A stretch of 47,337 nt of DNA, from positions 1 to 47,337 of IMG/VR virus record IMGVR_UViG_3300032177_000020; one strand, given 5' to 3'. Under the pieces are notes generated by a model. It saw only the letters and a list, made by a program, of their open reading frames with translations. It was not told where the DNA came from and did not search any database. The position numbers were made by a program, and so were the translations under genes. Shown here one piece after another: positions 1 through 6,666 of this stretch. Position 1 is the first letter of the stretch; each line of letters begins with the position of its first letter. This DNA comes from a virus.

Positions 1-453
1 AGAGACGCAGACCTGAGAGGCGCATACCTGGGAGGCGCAGACCTGAGAGACGCAGACCTGAGAGGCGCATACCTGAGAGACGCAAACCTGGGAGGCGCAT
101 ACCTGAGAGACGCAGACCTGAGAGACGCAGACCTGAGAGGCGCAAACCTGGGAGGCGCATACCTGAGAGACGCAGACCTGAGAGGCGCATACCTGGGAGA
201 CGCATACCTGAGAGACGCAAAAGGCTATGTCAACTCCCACGATTTCTTTACCGAGATAATCCGCAGACAAAAGGTGGAAGATTTCACCACGTCAGAATGG
301 GCTATGATTGGAGTAATTTTAGTCCACCGTATTTGTTGGGATAGTATTCAGAAAAGATACGACGGAAAGATTATGCCAGTGTTTAAGAAACTGGCGAAAG
401 TGGGATTCGGGGAATGGGAAGAAAAATACAAGGAGATTACCAATGCTAAGTAA
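1..453 (+). CDS. Pentapeptide-repeat protein, C-terminal part
   Basis: The gene is open from the first base, so its 5' end is missing here; the N-terminal part is at 47222-47337. Fourteen tandem 15-base units (7-216) encode A-(D/N/Y)-L-(R/G)-(D/G), the pentapeptide-repeat pattern that folds as a right-handed quadrilateral beta-helix. A non-repeat C-terminal region of about 78 residues follows and ends in TNAK. The function of phage pentapeptide proteins is mostly unknown; some bacterial members mimic DNA or protect topoisomerases, but nothing here shows that. The last 11 bases overlap the next small gene, whose ATG is at 443. Between units only three base positions vary, and every change alters the amino acid. 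Confidence 0.9.
   Translation, partial: RDADLRGAYLGGADLRDADLRGAYLRDANLGGAYLRDADLRDADLRGANLGGAYLRDADLRGAYLGDAYLRDAKGYVNSHDFFTEIIRRQKVEDFTTSEWAMIGVILVHRICWDSIQKRYDGKIMPVFKKLAKVGFGEWEEKYKEITNAK
7..216 (+). repeat. Tandem 15-bp repeats, 14 units
   Basis: Units follow GCA-NAC-CTG-RGA-GRC. Codons 1 (gca) and 3 (ctg) never vary. Variation is limited to the first base of codon 2 (g/t/a), the first base of codon 4 (a/g) and the second base of codon 5 (a/g). The array continues at the other window end (unit 47318-47332 plus gcaga), so its true length is unknown. Confidence 0.95.
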
Positions 454-622
454 GAGGATAGGGGGAAGAAAAAATTGTGAATGTAAAATTAGAGGGGTTG
501 TTGAAATGTATGATGTAAGAAAATCTATTTGGTACAACATACATCCTGATAATTTATTTCGACGATTAAGACAGTTTAAGTATTGCCCTATTTGCGGGAA
601 GGAACTAACCAATGCCAAATGA
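443..622 (+). CDS. Small zinc-ribbon-like protein, 59 aa
   Basis: ATG at 443 lies inside the end of the pentapeptide gene in the context accaATGc, a start context repeated at other junctions here. The product has CEC near residue 14 and CPIC near residue 53, consistent with a small zinc-binding fold, and ends LTNAK. Its stop overlaps the next start (612), so translation is probably coupled. Function unknown. Reality of the gene rests on the tight overlaps and Cys motifs rather than a strong Shine-Dalgarno site. Confidence 0.6.
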   Translation: MLSKRIGGRKNCECKIRGVVEMYDVRKSIWYNIHPDNLFRRLRQFKYCPICGKELTNAK

Positions 623-1022
623 TGTGAGGGAGTGTCGGAGTGTTGAACTCAAAAGGGTTCATTGTGAAGTTGATAAGTTTTTAGATGGTCATTCATTACA
701 AAGTTTGATGATAGAGAAAATTGAAAGCGTTGTTATGGATGGGTTAGTCTACAAACTAAAGACTGAAATTTTAGCAGAAGAAGAACCCAAAGAACTTTAT
801 GTTGCGGTATTCAAGATGTGCCCTACTTGGTGGCAACAATTCAAAGAGGAAAAGTTCCCTAAATGGTTGAAGCAAAAATTTCCTGTAAAGTGGATTCTTG
901 TTAAAAAGTATCTCACTATCCACCGTGAGGCTTGGTATCCGCAATTGCCTGTCGTATTCCCCAAATGTGGGAAAGTTATTTTGAAGGATTTTATAGAAGA
1001 AAAAGAAATTAGGAATTATTAA
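612..1022 (+). CDS. Hypothetical phage protein, 136 aa
   Basis: The start at 612 uses the repeated context actaaccaATGcca and overlaps the preceding gene by 11 bases. The product is mixed alpha/beta in composition with a Lys/Trp-rich middle (CPTWWQQFKEEKFPKWLKQK) and no signal peptide or membrane segment. I do not recognise the family. It belongs to the string of small accessory genes that begins after the ninG-like gene and runs through the window junction. Confidence 0.7.
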   Translation: MPNDVRECRSVELKRVHCEVDKFLDGHSLQSLMIEKIESVVMDGLVYKLKTEILAEEEPKELYVAVFKMCPTWWQQFKEEKFPKWLKQKFPVKWILVKKYLTIHREAWYPQLPVVFPKCGKVILKDFIEEKEIRNY

Positions 1023-1052
1023 CCGACCTACGGGCGAGATTGGAGGGGAAAG

Positions 1053-1556
1053 ATGATAGACATTAAAGAGATTTTAGAAACATTTGCTATGACCTATATG
1101 GCAATTCAAGGCTCAACTGATGATGTGGATTTGATAGACAAAGAGCAAGAGAAGTTATTAGACCAAACAGAGAAGCAACTTGCCGAGCAACACAAAGAAG
1201 AAATAGACCAGTTGCGTGTTCAACTGGCAGGATGTGGTGTTGCGGCACTTGGGTATGCTAAAGATAAAAATGATGTTAAAAAAGGTGATTATGGATGGTC
1301 GCAATCCTTTCAAGATGTAAAAGACCTTTGGGATAAATATATTAAACTTACCGAGCAACACAAGAAGCCTCATGCCGAATACTCTTGTTGTTATACTTCA
1401 CATCAAGAGGGCAAGAAATGTCCAATTCACGAGCAACACAAGAAGCCGAGCAATCAGGAGATAGTGGATGTGTTAAATGAAGTTCATTATCACATAGTAA
1501 ATTATGCTTTAGCAAATGCCCTGCTCGACAAGTTTTGGGGGGAGGAGGGAAAATGA
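1053..1556 (+). CDS. Hypothetical coiled-coil protein with EQHK repeats, 167 aa
   Basis: It has a good ribosome-binding site (ggagggg) before ATG 1053. Residues 25-60 are Glu/Lys/Gln-rich and probably form a coiled coil. The motif EQHK(E/K) occurs three times (near residues 45, 101 and 127), the last two within near-identical DNA, suggesting internal duplication. A Cys/His cluster (YSCCYTSH, then CPIH) lies between the last two copies and could bind a metal. Function unknown. The last four bases (ATGA) overlap the next gene. Confidence 0.7.
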   Translation: MIDIKEILETFAMTYMAIQGSTDDVDLIDKEQEKLLDQTEKQLAEQHKEEIDQLRVQLAGCGVAALGYAKDKNDVKKGDYGWSQSFQDVKDLWDKYIKLTEQHKKPHAEYSCCYTSHQEGKKCPIHEQHKKPSNQEIVDVLNEVHYHIVNYALANALLDKFWGEEGK

Positions 1557-1678
1557 ATTTCTGTCTTTTACACCGCCATTTTATATTAAGAATTAGAATT
1601 TGGTGGAAGAACTTATTTTGTTCTTTTGGTAGACAAGGATTTTATTGTTCAAAGTGTGGAAAAAATTTCGGCGGATAA
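1553..1678 (+). CDS. Tiny Cys-rich protein, 41 aa
   Basis: An ATGA overlap with the preceding stop and a ggaggaggg site give a clear start. The product is basic and aromatic in its first half and ends FYCSKCGKNFGG, half of a zinc ribbon (CxxC) with an earlier Cys that could complete a site. Function unknown; typical of small early phage proteins. Confidence 0.55.
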   Translation: MNFCLLHRHFILRIRIWWKNLFCSFGRQGFYCSKCGKNFGG

Positions 1679-1705
1679 CACCTTACAAACAAACGAGGAG
1701 CAGAA

Positions 1706-1903
1706 ATGATTGAGATAAAAAACAAAGTAACAGGCAAAACGGTAGAGTATATCTGTAATGAAGAAGATTTCAGGATTGACAAAGACAAGATATATAGCAA
1801 AGACGAATTTGGTAATGAAGTATATTTTATGCGTAATGCTTTTTTTGCCGAAAAGAAAATAAATCTTAAACCCCAAGCAACACTAACAAAGGAGGAGAGA
1901 TGA
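1706..1903 (+). CDS. Small protein with an IEIKN N-terminal module, 65 aa
   Basis: Preceded by gaggagcag. The N-terminus (IEIKNKVTGKTVEYICNEE) resembles that of the pentapeptide-repeat protein encoded at 47222 (IEIKNRFTGAVILCGE), both in sequence and in position from the start, so the two probably share an N-terminal module. Here the pentapeptide array is replaced by a short charged tail. Function unknown. Confidence 0.65.
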   Translation: MIEIKNKVTGKTVEYICNEEDFRIDKDKIYSKDEFGNEVYFMRNAFFAEKKINLKPQATLTKEER

Positions 1904-1972
1904 AGAACTCATTAGATACTACGAAGTATTAAATAAAACACCTAACCTTTAACCACACAATCGGAGGGCGGG

Positions 1973-2152
1973 ATGAGTAGATTTTATTGGAGTAGTGAAC
2001 CAATAATAGGAACTTGGAAAACTTCTGGTTGTTTTAACTACTTTCTTATTCCTGAAAAATGGTGGAGTATAAAAGAATGGAAATTAGCTTTTTCTTTTAG
2101 GAACAACTTTTATGTAACCGCTATTATATCCAGAAAAGCGGGGGCGGGATGA
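1973..2152 (+). CDS. Small aromatic protein, 59 aa
   Basis: ATG 1973 follows tcggagggcggg, a strong ribosome-binding site. The product is rich in Trp, Phe and Tyr with no clear motif. Its stop overlaps the next start (2149). Upstream, 1904-1972 holds only a possible 10-residue reading frame starting at 1900, which I do not call. Function unknown. Confidence 0.5.
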   Translation: MSRFYWSSEPIIGTWKTSGCFNYFLIPEKWWSIKEWKLAFSFRNNFYVTAIISRKAGAG

Positions 2153-2277
2153 AGAAAGGCTCGGTAGCTATGGCGAAGGAGAAGATAGGAATAATTTATA
2201 ACAATAATACATCGTTAATTATTGGTAATATTTGGCTTATGGGTTCAATACTAAAGGAGTTCGAACAGTTTAAATGA
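2149..2277 (+). CDS. Tiny hypothetical protein, 42 aa
   Basis: Starts at an ATGA overlap with the previous stop, just after gcgggggcggg. The product begins with a basic stretch, followed by a moderately hydrophobic region (residues 12-33). It ends in ATGA, which is also the first possible start of the next frame. No family recognised; small size keeps confidence low. Confidence 0.4.
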   Translation: MKKGSVAMAKEKIGIIYNNNTSLIIGNIWLMGSILKEFEQFK

Positions 2278-2288
2278 GGGAGGGGCAG

Positions 2289-2558
2289 ATGATAAACAAA
2301 ATCTATCTTGAAAGAATAGGCGAGCTTATCGGGGTTGGACTGCTCCTCCTTTGTTTTTCTGGATGTGCGACACCACAGCCGCCACAACCTCTATTGCCGC
2401 CTAAGGTGCTATTTTATCATTCATACGAAGCCAATGAGACACTGACTGAATATTTCCATAAAGGTGAAGCGCTGAAGAAAGAACATCCTGATATGCATAT
2501 TACCGGCAGGTACATAGACAAATATACAGGCAAAGATAAGTTTGTGAACGGATGGTAA
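2289..2558 (+). CDS. Probable lipoprotein, 89 aa
   Basis: The frame is open from 2274, but the ribosome-binding site gaggggcag sits just before ATG 2289, which I take as the start. Residues 1-26 form a type II signal peptide with a hydrophobic core (LIGVGLLLLCFSGC); the lipobox Cys is followed by Ala, so outer-membrane sorting is possible. A Pro-rich linker (PQPPQPLLPP) follows, then a charged domain of about 50 residues. Phage lipoproteins often block superinfection by masking receptors; that role is inference. It lies among small accessory genes. Confidence 0.75.
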   Translation: MINKIYLERIGELIGVGLLLLCFSGCATPQPPQPLLPPKVLFYHSYEANETLTEYFHKGEALKKEHPDMHITGRYIDKYTGKDKFVNGW

Positions 2559-2596
2559 AGGTAACGCCATGACCGAGCCACAGAAAGGGAGGGGAG

Positions 2597-3121
2597 ATGA
2601 GTAAATATAATATTGGTGATAAAGTTTGGTATGCAAAGACAGAAACTAAAGAAAAAACAGTTACTTGCCCTGATTGTTTTGGACAAAAAGCGTTGACTGT
2701 TATTAAAGGCGATGGCTCTCAAGTATCTATTGAATGTGAAGGATGTAGGCGTGGGTATGAAGGTTCGCAAGGGTATGTAACATTTTATGAATGGTGTGCG
2801 TCAGCTTGTTTAGTTGTCATTGAACGAGTTGAAGAAACGGCAATTAAAACTGAGTATGGTTTTTGGAATTGTTATTCTGGAGAAAGTGATAGATTTTTTG
2901 ATACAAAAGAAGAAGCAGAAAAAAAGTCATTGGAATTATCAGAAGAACATAACCAATATGAATTGGATAAAATAAACCAGAAAGAAAAGCACAACAGAAC
3001 TTGGTCTTGGAACGCTCATTATCACAGAGATTGTATTAAGAGAGCCGAAAGAGATTTGGCATATCATACAGCTAAACTCTCCGTTGCAAAGATTAAAGCA
3101 AAAGAAGATAAGGAGGACTAA
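2597..3121 (+). CDS. Zinc-finger hypothetical protein, 174 aa
   Basis: Strong site (gggaggggag) before ATG 2597. The N-terminal region carries CPDCFGQ (about residues 24-30) and CEGCRRGY (about 47-54), a DnaJ-like pair of CxxC knuckles, followed by a beta-rich segment. Residues 100-174 are highly charged and probably alpha-helical. The role is unknown. Its stop overlaps the next start (taATG at 3119-3123). Confidence 0.75.
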   Translation: MSKYNIGDKVWYAKTETKEKTVTCPDCFGQKALTVIKGDGSQVSIECEGCRRGYEGSQGYVTFYEWCASACLVVIERVEETAIKTEYGFWNCYSGESDRFFDTKEEAEKKSLELSEEHNQYELDKINQKEKHNRTWSWNAHYHRDCIKRAERDLAYHTAKLSVAKIKAKEDKED

Positions 3122-3390
3122 TGGACACTAAAGAGATAAAAGAGGCGGTTGAATTATTAAGAAACACCCAAGATTTTGGTAAGTGGGATTATGATGATAT
3201 TAAAAAGTCTGAAAAAATATTACTTTCTTTTGTAAACAAGCAACTCTCCCAACAGGGGCGGGTGAGTGAAGAGAAAGTCAAGTTAGTTTTAATGGGTGAA
3301 TTAAATAAATGGACAAAGACATTAGAAATATATGACTTAGAAGAAGCACAAGCCCAAGCGATAGTTAAGCTGGTGGAGGGGGAGAGATGA
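3121..3390 (+). CDS. Hypothetical helical protein, 89 aa
   Basis: The start overlaps the preceding stop by one base with aaggagg just upstream. The product is acidic, Lys/Glu-rich and predicted helical, with no signal or metal motif. The last bases overlap the following ATG (3387). No family recognised. Confidence 0.65.
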   Translation: MDTKEIKEAVELLRNTQDFGKWDYDDIKKSEKILLSFVNKQLSQQGRVSEEKVKLVLMGELNKWTKTLEIYDLEEAQAQAIVKLVEGER

Positions 3391-3662
3391 AAAGCCCTTG
3401 CGGTGGAAGTAAATTTACAAATTGTTATAAAGTAGAAGGCTGTTCAAGATGTAAATACAATATCGAAGCAGAAGAATATCGTTGTGTTTATTGCGGAGAA
3501 GATAAGCGGTTTAATACTTGGAAACATATTGCTGAAATCGCCGAGTTTTTACAGGGAAAAATAAAAAAGTGCCAAGAAATTCTTGGAGATATGCAATCAA
3601 AAATAATGGTGGAGGGGGAAAACCCTAAAAACCCAGAACTCTCACCCAAAAGAAAGGAATGA
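3387..3662 (+). CDS. Zinc-ribbon hypothetical protein, 91 aa
   Basis: ATGA overlap with the previous gene; ribosome-binding site ggaggggga. Cys residues at C5, C13, CSRC (19-22) and CVYCGE (33-38) suggest one or two zinc sites in the first 40 residues, followed by a helical segment and a Pro/Glu/Lys-rich tail. Function unknown. Confidence 0.65.
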   Translation: MKSPCGGSKFTNCYKVEGCSRCKYNIEAEEYRCVYCGEDKRFNTWKHIAEIAEFLQGKIKKCQEILGDMQSKIMVEGENPKNPELSPKRKE

Positions 3663-3664
3663 AG

Positions 3665-3811
3665 ATGAGTAAAAGTAATTTAAGAAAACACTTTGAAGCT
3701 AATATGTTAGACGGAGATGATGTTTATAGTTGCGGTAAGGCTATGTTATCAGCAGAAGCGGTGTATGAATATCTTAAAAATTATTGCGAGTTAAAAGAGG
3801 CTAACCTATGA
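3665..3811 (+). CDS. Small hypothetical protein, 48 aa
   Basis: ATG 3665 follows aaaggaatgaag. The product is probably helical with two isolated Cys residues. Its stop overlaps a start at 3808 that opens only eight codons, which I treat as untranslated or a coupling leader. No family recognised. Confidence 0.45.
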   Translation: MSKSNLRKHFEANMLDGDDVYSCGKAMLSAEAVYEYLKNYCELKEANL

Positions 3812-3830
3812 AACCATTTGCGGAGGAAAG

Positions 3831-3944
3831 ATGAAACATAAATACCCTAAAACCAGGAAACGGACAGACCCTAACAGAAGAAGGTGTTGTGGTAAGATTT
3901 ATTCCAGACCAGTTGTTCAAGCTCAATTACGGGGGGAAGGGTGA
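3831..3944 (+). CDS. Tiny basic protein, 37 aa
   Basis: ATG 3831 is preceded by cggaggaaag, a strong site. The product is very basic (about a third Lys/Arg, with RRRCCGK) and could bind nucleic acid, but is too short to classify. Its stop overlaps the GTG start of the first glycosyltransferase (GTGA at 3941-3944), so it could simply couple translation into the sugar cassette. Confidence 0.45.
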   Translation: MKHKYPKTRKRTDPNRRRCCGKIYSRPVVQAQLRGEG

Positions 3945-4522
3945 ATTTGAGTATATTAGTTCCCAACCATAATGAGAAGAACATAGGTTATATGGAGAAT
4001 AGATTGAGATTGTATTTTCCTTCCGCCGAAATCATTGTGTATCCAGATTACTTTGGTCGGGGTAAGGGTTGGGCGTTAAGAAACGCTTTTAAACAATCAA
4101 CCGGTGATTGGGTATGTATGATTGACGGGGATGGGGATATACAGCCTTCCGAGATCAAACGTTTGATTTATTATCGGGGGGATAATGATATAATCATAGG
4201 TGTTAAAGACTTACGATTTATGCCTTTATCCCGCAAAATCATATCTTTCTTCTCAAGACTGCTCATAAAGACTCTATTTAGACTACCCGTATCAGACACG
4301 CAGACGGGGATAAAACTATTCAAACGAGAAGCCTTAGATACTTGGAAGACAGACGGATTTGCTTTTGACATAGAAATCTTGGTAAACGCTCACAGGAAAG
4401 GGTTTAAGATAGGTGAAGTTCCAGTATTCTGCACAATAAATCGGGGGAAATCAATAAAAATCATATGGAAGACTCTAAAAGACACCCTCAAGTTTCGATC
4501 ATCGTGCCGTGCCGTGAAATAA
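3941..4522 (+). CDS. GT2 glycosyltransferase, polyprenyl-phosphate-sugar synthase-like
   Basis: 193 residues starting at GTG (GTGA overlap). The fold is GT-A: an N-terminal SILVPNHNE strand, a DGDGD metal-binding motif at 62-66, and DTQTGIKLF at 119-127, a signature of the dolichyl-phosphate mannosyltransferase (DPM1)/GtrB group. That group transfers a sugar from a nucleotide donor to polyprenyl phosphate at the inner membrane face, making donors for GT-C enzymes. It lacks the C-terminal transmembrane helices of GtrB-type members, as DPM1 does. It opens the sugar cassette; a GT-C candidate is at 23432-24769. Sugar specificity cannot be read. Confidence 0.85.
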   Translation: MNLSILVPNHNEKNIGYMENRLRLYFPSAEIIVYPDYFGRGKGWALRNAFKQSTGDWVCMIDGDGDIQPSEIKRLIYYRGDNDIIIGVKDLRFMPLSRKIISFFSRLLIKTLFRLPVSDTQTGIKLFKREALDTWKTDGFAFDIEILVNAHRKGFKIGEVPVFCTINRGKSIKIIWKTLKDTLKFRSSCRAVK

Positions 4523-5196
4523 CCGACCAGGTAAAGCGGTGTATATTCAAATGTTTCGAAATGGACTTCCAAGATTGGGAGCTGATCGTGGTATCTGACA
4601 ACATCTGCCCAGGGTTTCCAAGCGAAAAGAGGAATTTTGCCCTAAAAGAGGCTCGTGGTGACATTATTGCCTTTTTAGACAGCGATGCCTTTCCAAGACA
4701 CGATTGGCTAACCAATGCCCTTAAACGCCTAAATTTGGGGCATTCTAGCACAGACTGCCAAGTGGTTGCAGTTTGCGGACCAGGAGTTTTACCAAAAGAC
4801 GCTTGTTTAAGAGAAAAGGCTACTGATCTAGTATTAAGACTACTTCCCTATGCTTATAGGGTTATTCCCCGAAAACAAAGGGTGGTTGCGGAGTATCCTA
4901 CCTTCAACTTGGTAGTGAAGAAAGAGTTTATCCCAAAAGGCGGGTTCAAACACTACTTAACCGGAGAAGACACGTTGTTTTGCAGAGAACTTTCCAAATC
5001 GGGGGTAATAATATACAATCCCGAAATAGTAGTCTATCATAATAGAAGACCTTTGTTTGTTCCTTTTATCCGCCAAATATCTACTTACGGACTGCATAGG
5101 GGACATTTGATCGGTCTTGCTATATTAGGTTGGCTATCGGTTTGGTTGTTTTACCCCGCAAATTTTGTTAAAGGGTTACTAAAAAGGAGGCTGTGA
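4465..5196 (+). CDS. GT2 glycosyltransferase with membrane-associated C-terminus
   Basis: 243 residues. VSIIVPCRE opens a GT-A nucleotide-sugar domain; the metal motif is FLDSDAFP (DSD at 72-74) and TGEDTLFCREL near 166-176 matches the catalytic ED region of GT2 enzymes. A hydrophobic stretch (about 219-238) before a basic tail suggests inner-membrane association. It overlaps the previous gene by 58 bases in another frame; the next in-frame Met lies beyond the conserved strand, so I keep ATG 4465. Probably elongates a surface glycan from a nucleotide-sugar; acceptor unknown. Confidence 0.85.
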   Translation: MEDSKRHPQVSIIVPCREITDQVKRCIFKCFEMDFQDWELIVVSDNICPGFPSEKRNFALKEARGDIIAFLDSDAFPRHDWLTNALKRLNLGHSSTDCQVVAVCGPGVLPKDACLREKATDLVLRLLPYAYRVIPRKQRVVAEYPTFNLVVKKEFIPKGGFKHYLTGEDTLFCRELSKSGVIIYNPEIVVYHNRRPLFVPFIRQISTYGLHRGHLIGLAILGWLSVWLFYPANFVKGLLKRRL

Positions 5197-5432
5197 TGTT
5201 TGTAAATAGAAGAAACCCAGCAGACACAAAGGCAACTTGGATATTTTTAATTCTCTCAATACTCTTTACGGCAATTTTAACAGGATGTGATATGGGGATT
5301 CCGACCCAAGAAGAATATCTCAGCAAATTTTCTGACCAACAATGTTTAAATCAATGCACAGAACCTTTCCGTTGGTGTCCTGATTTAGAATGTTATCAAA
5401 TATGCGTAGCAACAAAAGTATTAAAAAAATGA
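5196..5432 (+). CDS. Small Cys-rich lipoprotein or membrane protein, 78 aa
   Basis: A GTG at 5193 and ATG at 5196 are both possible; aaaaaggagg spacing and the TGATG overlap favour 5196. A hydrophobic segment (about 14-30) ends in ILTGCD, a lipobox with Asp after the Cys, which in many Gram-negative bacteria keeps a lipoprotein in the inner membrane. The mature part has several further Cys residues (QQCLNQC, RWCPDLECYQIC) that could form disulfides in the periplasm. It sits inside the sugar cassette, so it may support an envelope process. No family recognised. Confidence 0.65.
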   Translation: MFVNRRNPADTKATWIFLILSILFTAILTGCDMGIPTQEEYLSKFSDQQCLNQCTEPFRWCPDLECYQICVATKVLKK

Positions 5433-6439
5433 GAATACTCTATCTACCTTCAAGTAAAGTTCAGCAACGGCAACTAGAGAAACCAGACTTCCTAGCCTAC
5501 CCAGTCCGTATGGCTATGGAAGCGGAGTGGTATAGAAATCAGGGACACGAAGTTTACTGGGCAAAAGAAGGTGGAGAATATAATTTCGTGTTTGATTACG
5601 GCGACCACATGGTTTTGCCCTATGACAAAATAATTGAACAACCCGAAAACCTACCATTCCTTTCTTTACCTCATCCTGACCGAATATGGACTGACGCTAA
5701 AAATCCCAAATACCAAAAGAATGGGAACTTTCAGTGTAGACTTCCTGGGACTTATACTATGGCGGCTTCTGGGTGCGTTCACGGGGGATGTACTTTTTGT
5801 GTAGAGAATGGCAAACCCTACGAAATCCGTCCCTATGATGATGTTATAGACGAAATGAGCGAGTGTTATCATATGGGCTTTAAATCTATATTTGACGATT
5901 CAGCAACTTTCCCAACAGGGGAATGGTTATACCATTTTTGTATTAGAGCAAGGGATAGGAAGTTTAAAAACCTTGGATGTAATATGAGAATGGTTGATTT
6001 GGATTATGAGGTGATGAAACAAGCTGGGTTCAAAATGGTTTTGTTTGGTTTAGAGTCTGCTAACCAAAAAACCTTAGACAAAATAAACAAGGGGGTGGAT
6101 ATTGAAAAAGGTATCAAGTGTATCAAAAAAGCAAGTAGAACTGGTCTTGAACCGCATATTGCCGTTATGTTCGGATATTCTTGGGAATCTGACGAAGATG
6201 CAATCCGAACTCTTAAACTTGTCCACTACCTTTTGCGGAAAGGATTTGCCAAAACTGCACAAGCTTCTTTCTTTAACGACGGAACTGGGGGAAGTATCGA
6301 GAGACACAGGAAGTTTGTTAGTCAGATTTACGGAGTTTGGAAAAGCCCTAGTTTCTGGTTCAACCAACTCAAAGATATTAGGGACATAAACGATATTACT
6401 TATCTCTGGAGAAAAATAAAGGCGGGGTTAAACCTATGA
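5429..6439 (+). CDS. Radical SAM protein, CX4CX2C cluster type
   Basis: The frame is open from 5390 but ATG 5429 gives an ATGA overlap and starts a regular first strand (MRILYLPS), giving 336 residues. The cluster motif is SGCVHGGCTFC (Cys 116, 121, 124), a CX4CX2C spacing seen in some radical SAM subfamilies instead of CX3CX2C. Later DDSATFP, NMRMVDLD, LFGLESAN and VMFGYSWESD resemble strands of the radical SAM barrel in B12-associated (COG1032-like) enzymes. The first 100 residues resemble a reduced cobalamin-domain remnant without a recognisable DxHxxG. The reaction is unknown; context suggests sugar or lipid modification. Confidence 0.85.
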   Translation: MRILYLPSSKVQQRQLEKPDFLAYPVRMAMEAEWYRNQGHEVYWAKEGGEYNFVFDYGDHMVLPYDKIIEQPENLPFLSLPHPDRIWTDAKNPKYQKNGNFQCRLPGTYTMAASGCVHGGCTFCVENGKPYEIRPYDDVIDEMSECYHMGFKSIFDDSATFPTGEWLYHFCIRARDRKFKNLGCNMRMVDLDYEVMKQAGFKMVLFGLESANQKTLDKINKGVDIEKGIKCIKKASRTGLEPHIAVMFGYSWESDEDAIRTLKLVHYLLRKGFAKTAQASFFNDGTGGSIERHRKFVSQIYGVWKSPSFWFNQLKDIRDINDITYLWRKIKAGLNL

Positions 6440-6666
6440 ATCCTAAGTGTATTGAATGTTTCCATTTCAAAACGATCAAAGTAACAGACGAAACATTAAA
6501 GACGTTCTGGTTCTTCGATTCTGGGTTAGTGAATAAACGAATAGGTGAACAGGGGTTTGTCAAAGTGTGGTTCTGTAAGAAAGAGGCTTTACCCAGACAG
6601 GTGTATACGACATTACACCACGCTAAATTATTAACTAACCTTAACTGTAAGTGTAGGGATATATGA
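6436..6666 (+). CDS. Small zinc-ribbon protein in sugar cassette, 76 aa
   Basis: ATGA overlap with the radical SAM gene. CIECFHF at 5-11, a Cys near 47 (WFCKKEALP) and CKC near 72-74 could form one zinc site. The pattern resembles small phage and bacterial cysteine-knuckle proteins, but no function follows. It lies between a radical SAM gene and a methyltransferase with overlapping starts on both sides. Confidence 0.65.
   Translation: MNPKCIECFHFKTIKVTDETLKTFWFFDSGLVNKRIGEQGFVKVWFCKKEALPRQVYTTLHHAKLLTNLNCKCRDI

Noticed and set aside
1-216. CRISPR-like array at the window start
   Set aside because: The units are contiguous 15-base repeats with no spacers and read in frame as A(D/N/Y)L(R/G)(D/G); this is a pentapeptide-repeat gene.
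1900-1932. Ten-codon frame after the 65-residue gene
   Set aside because: It has a good ribosome-binding site but is too short and has no recognisable feature.
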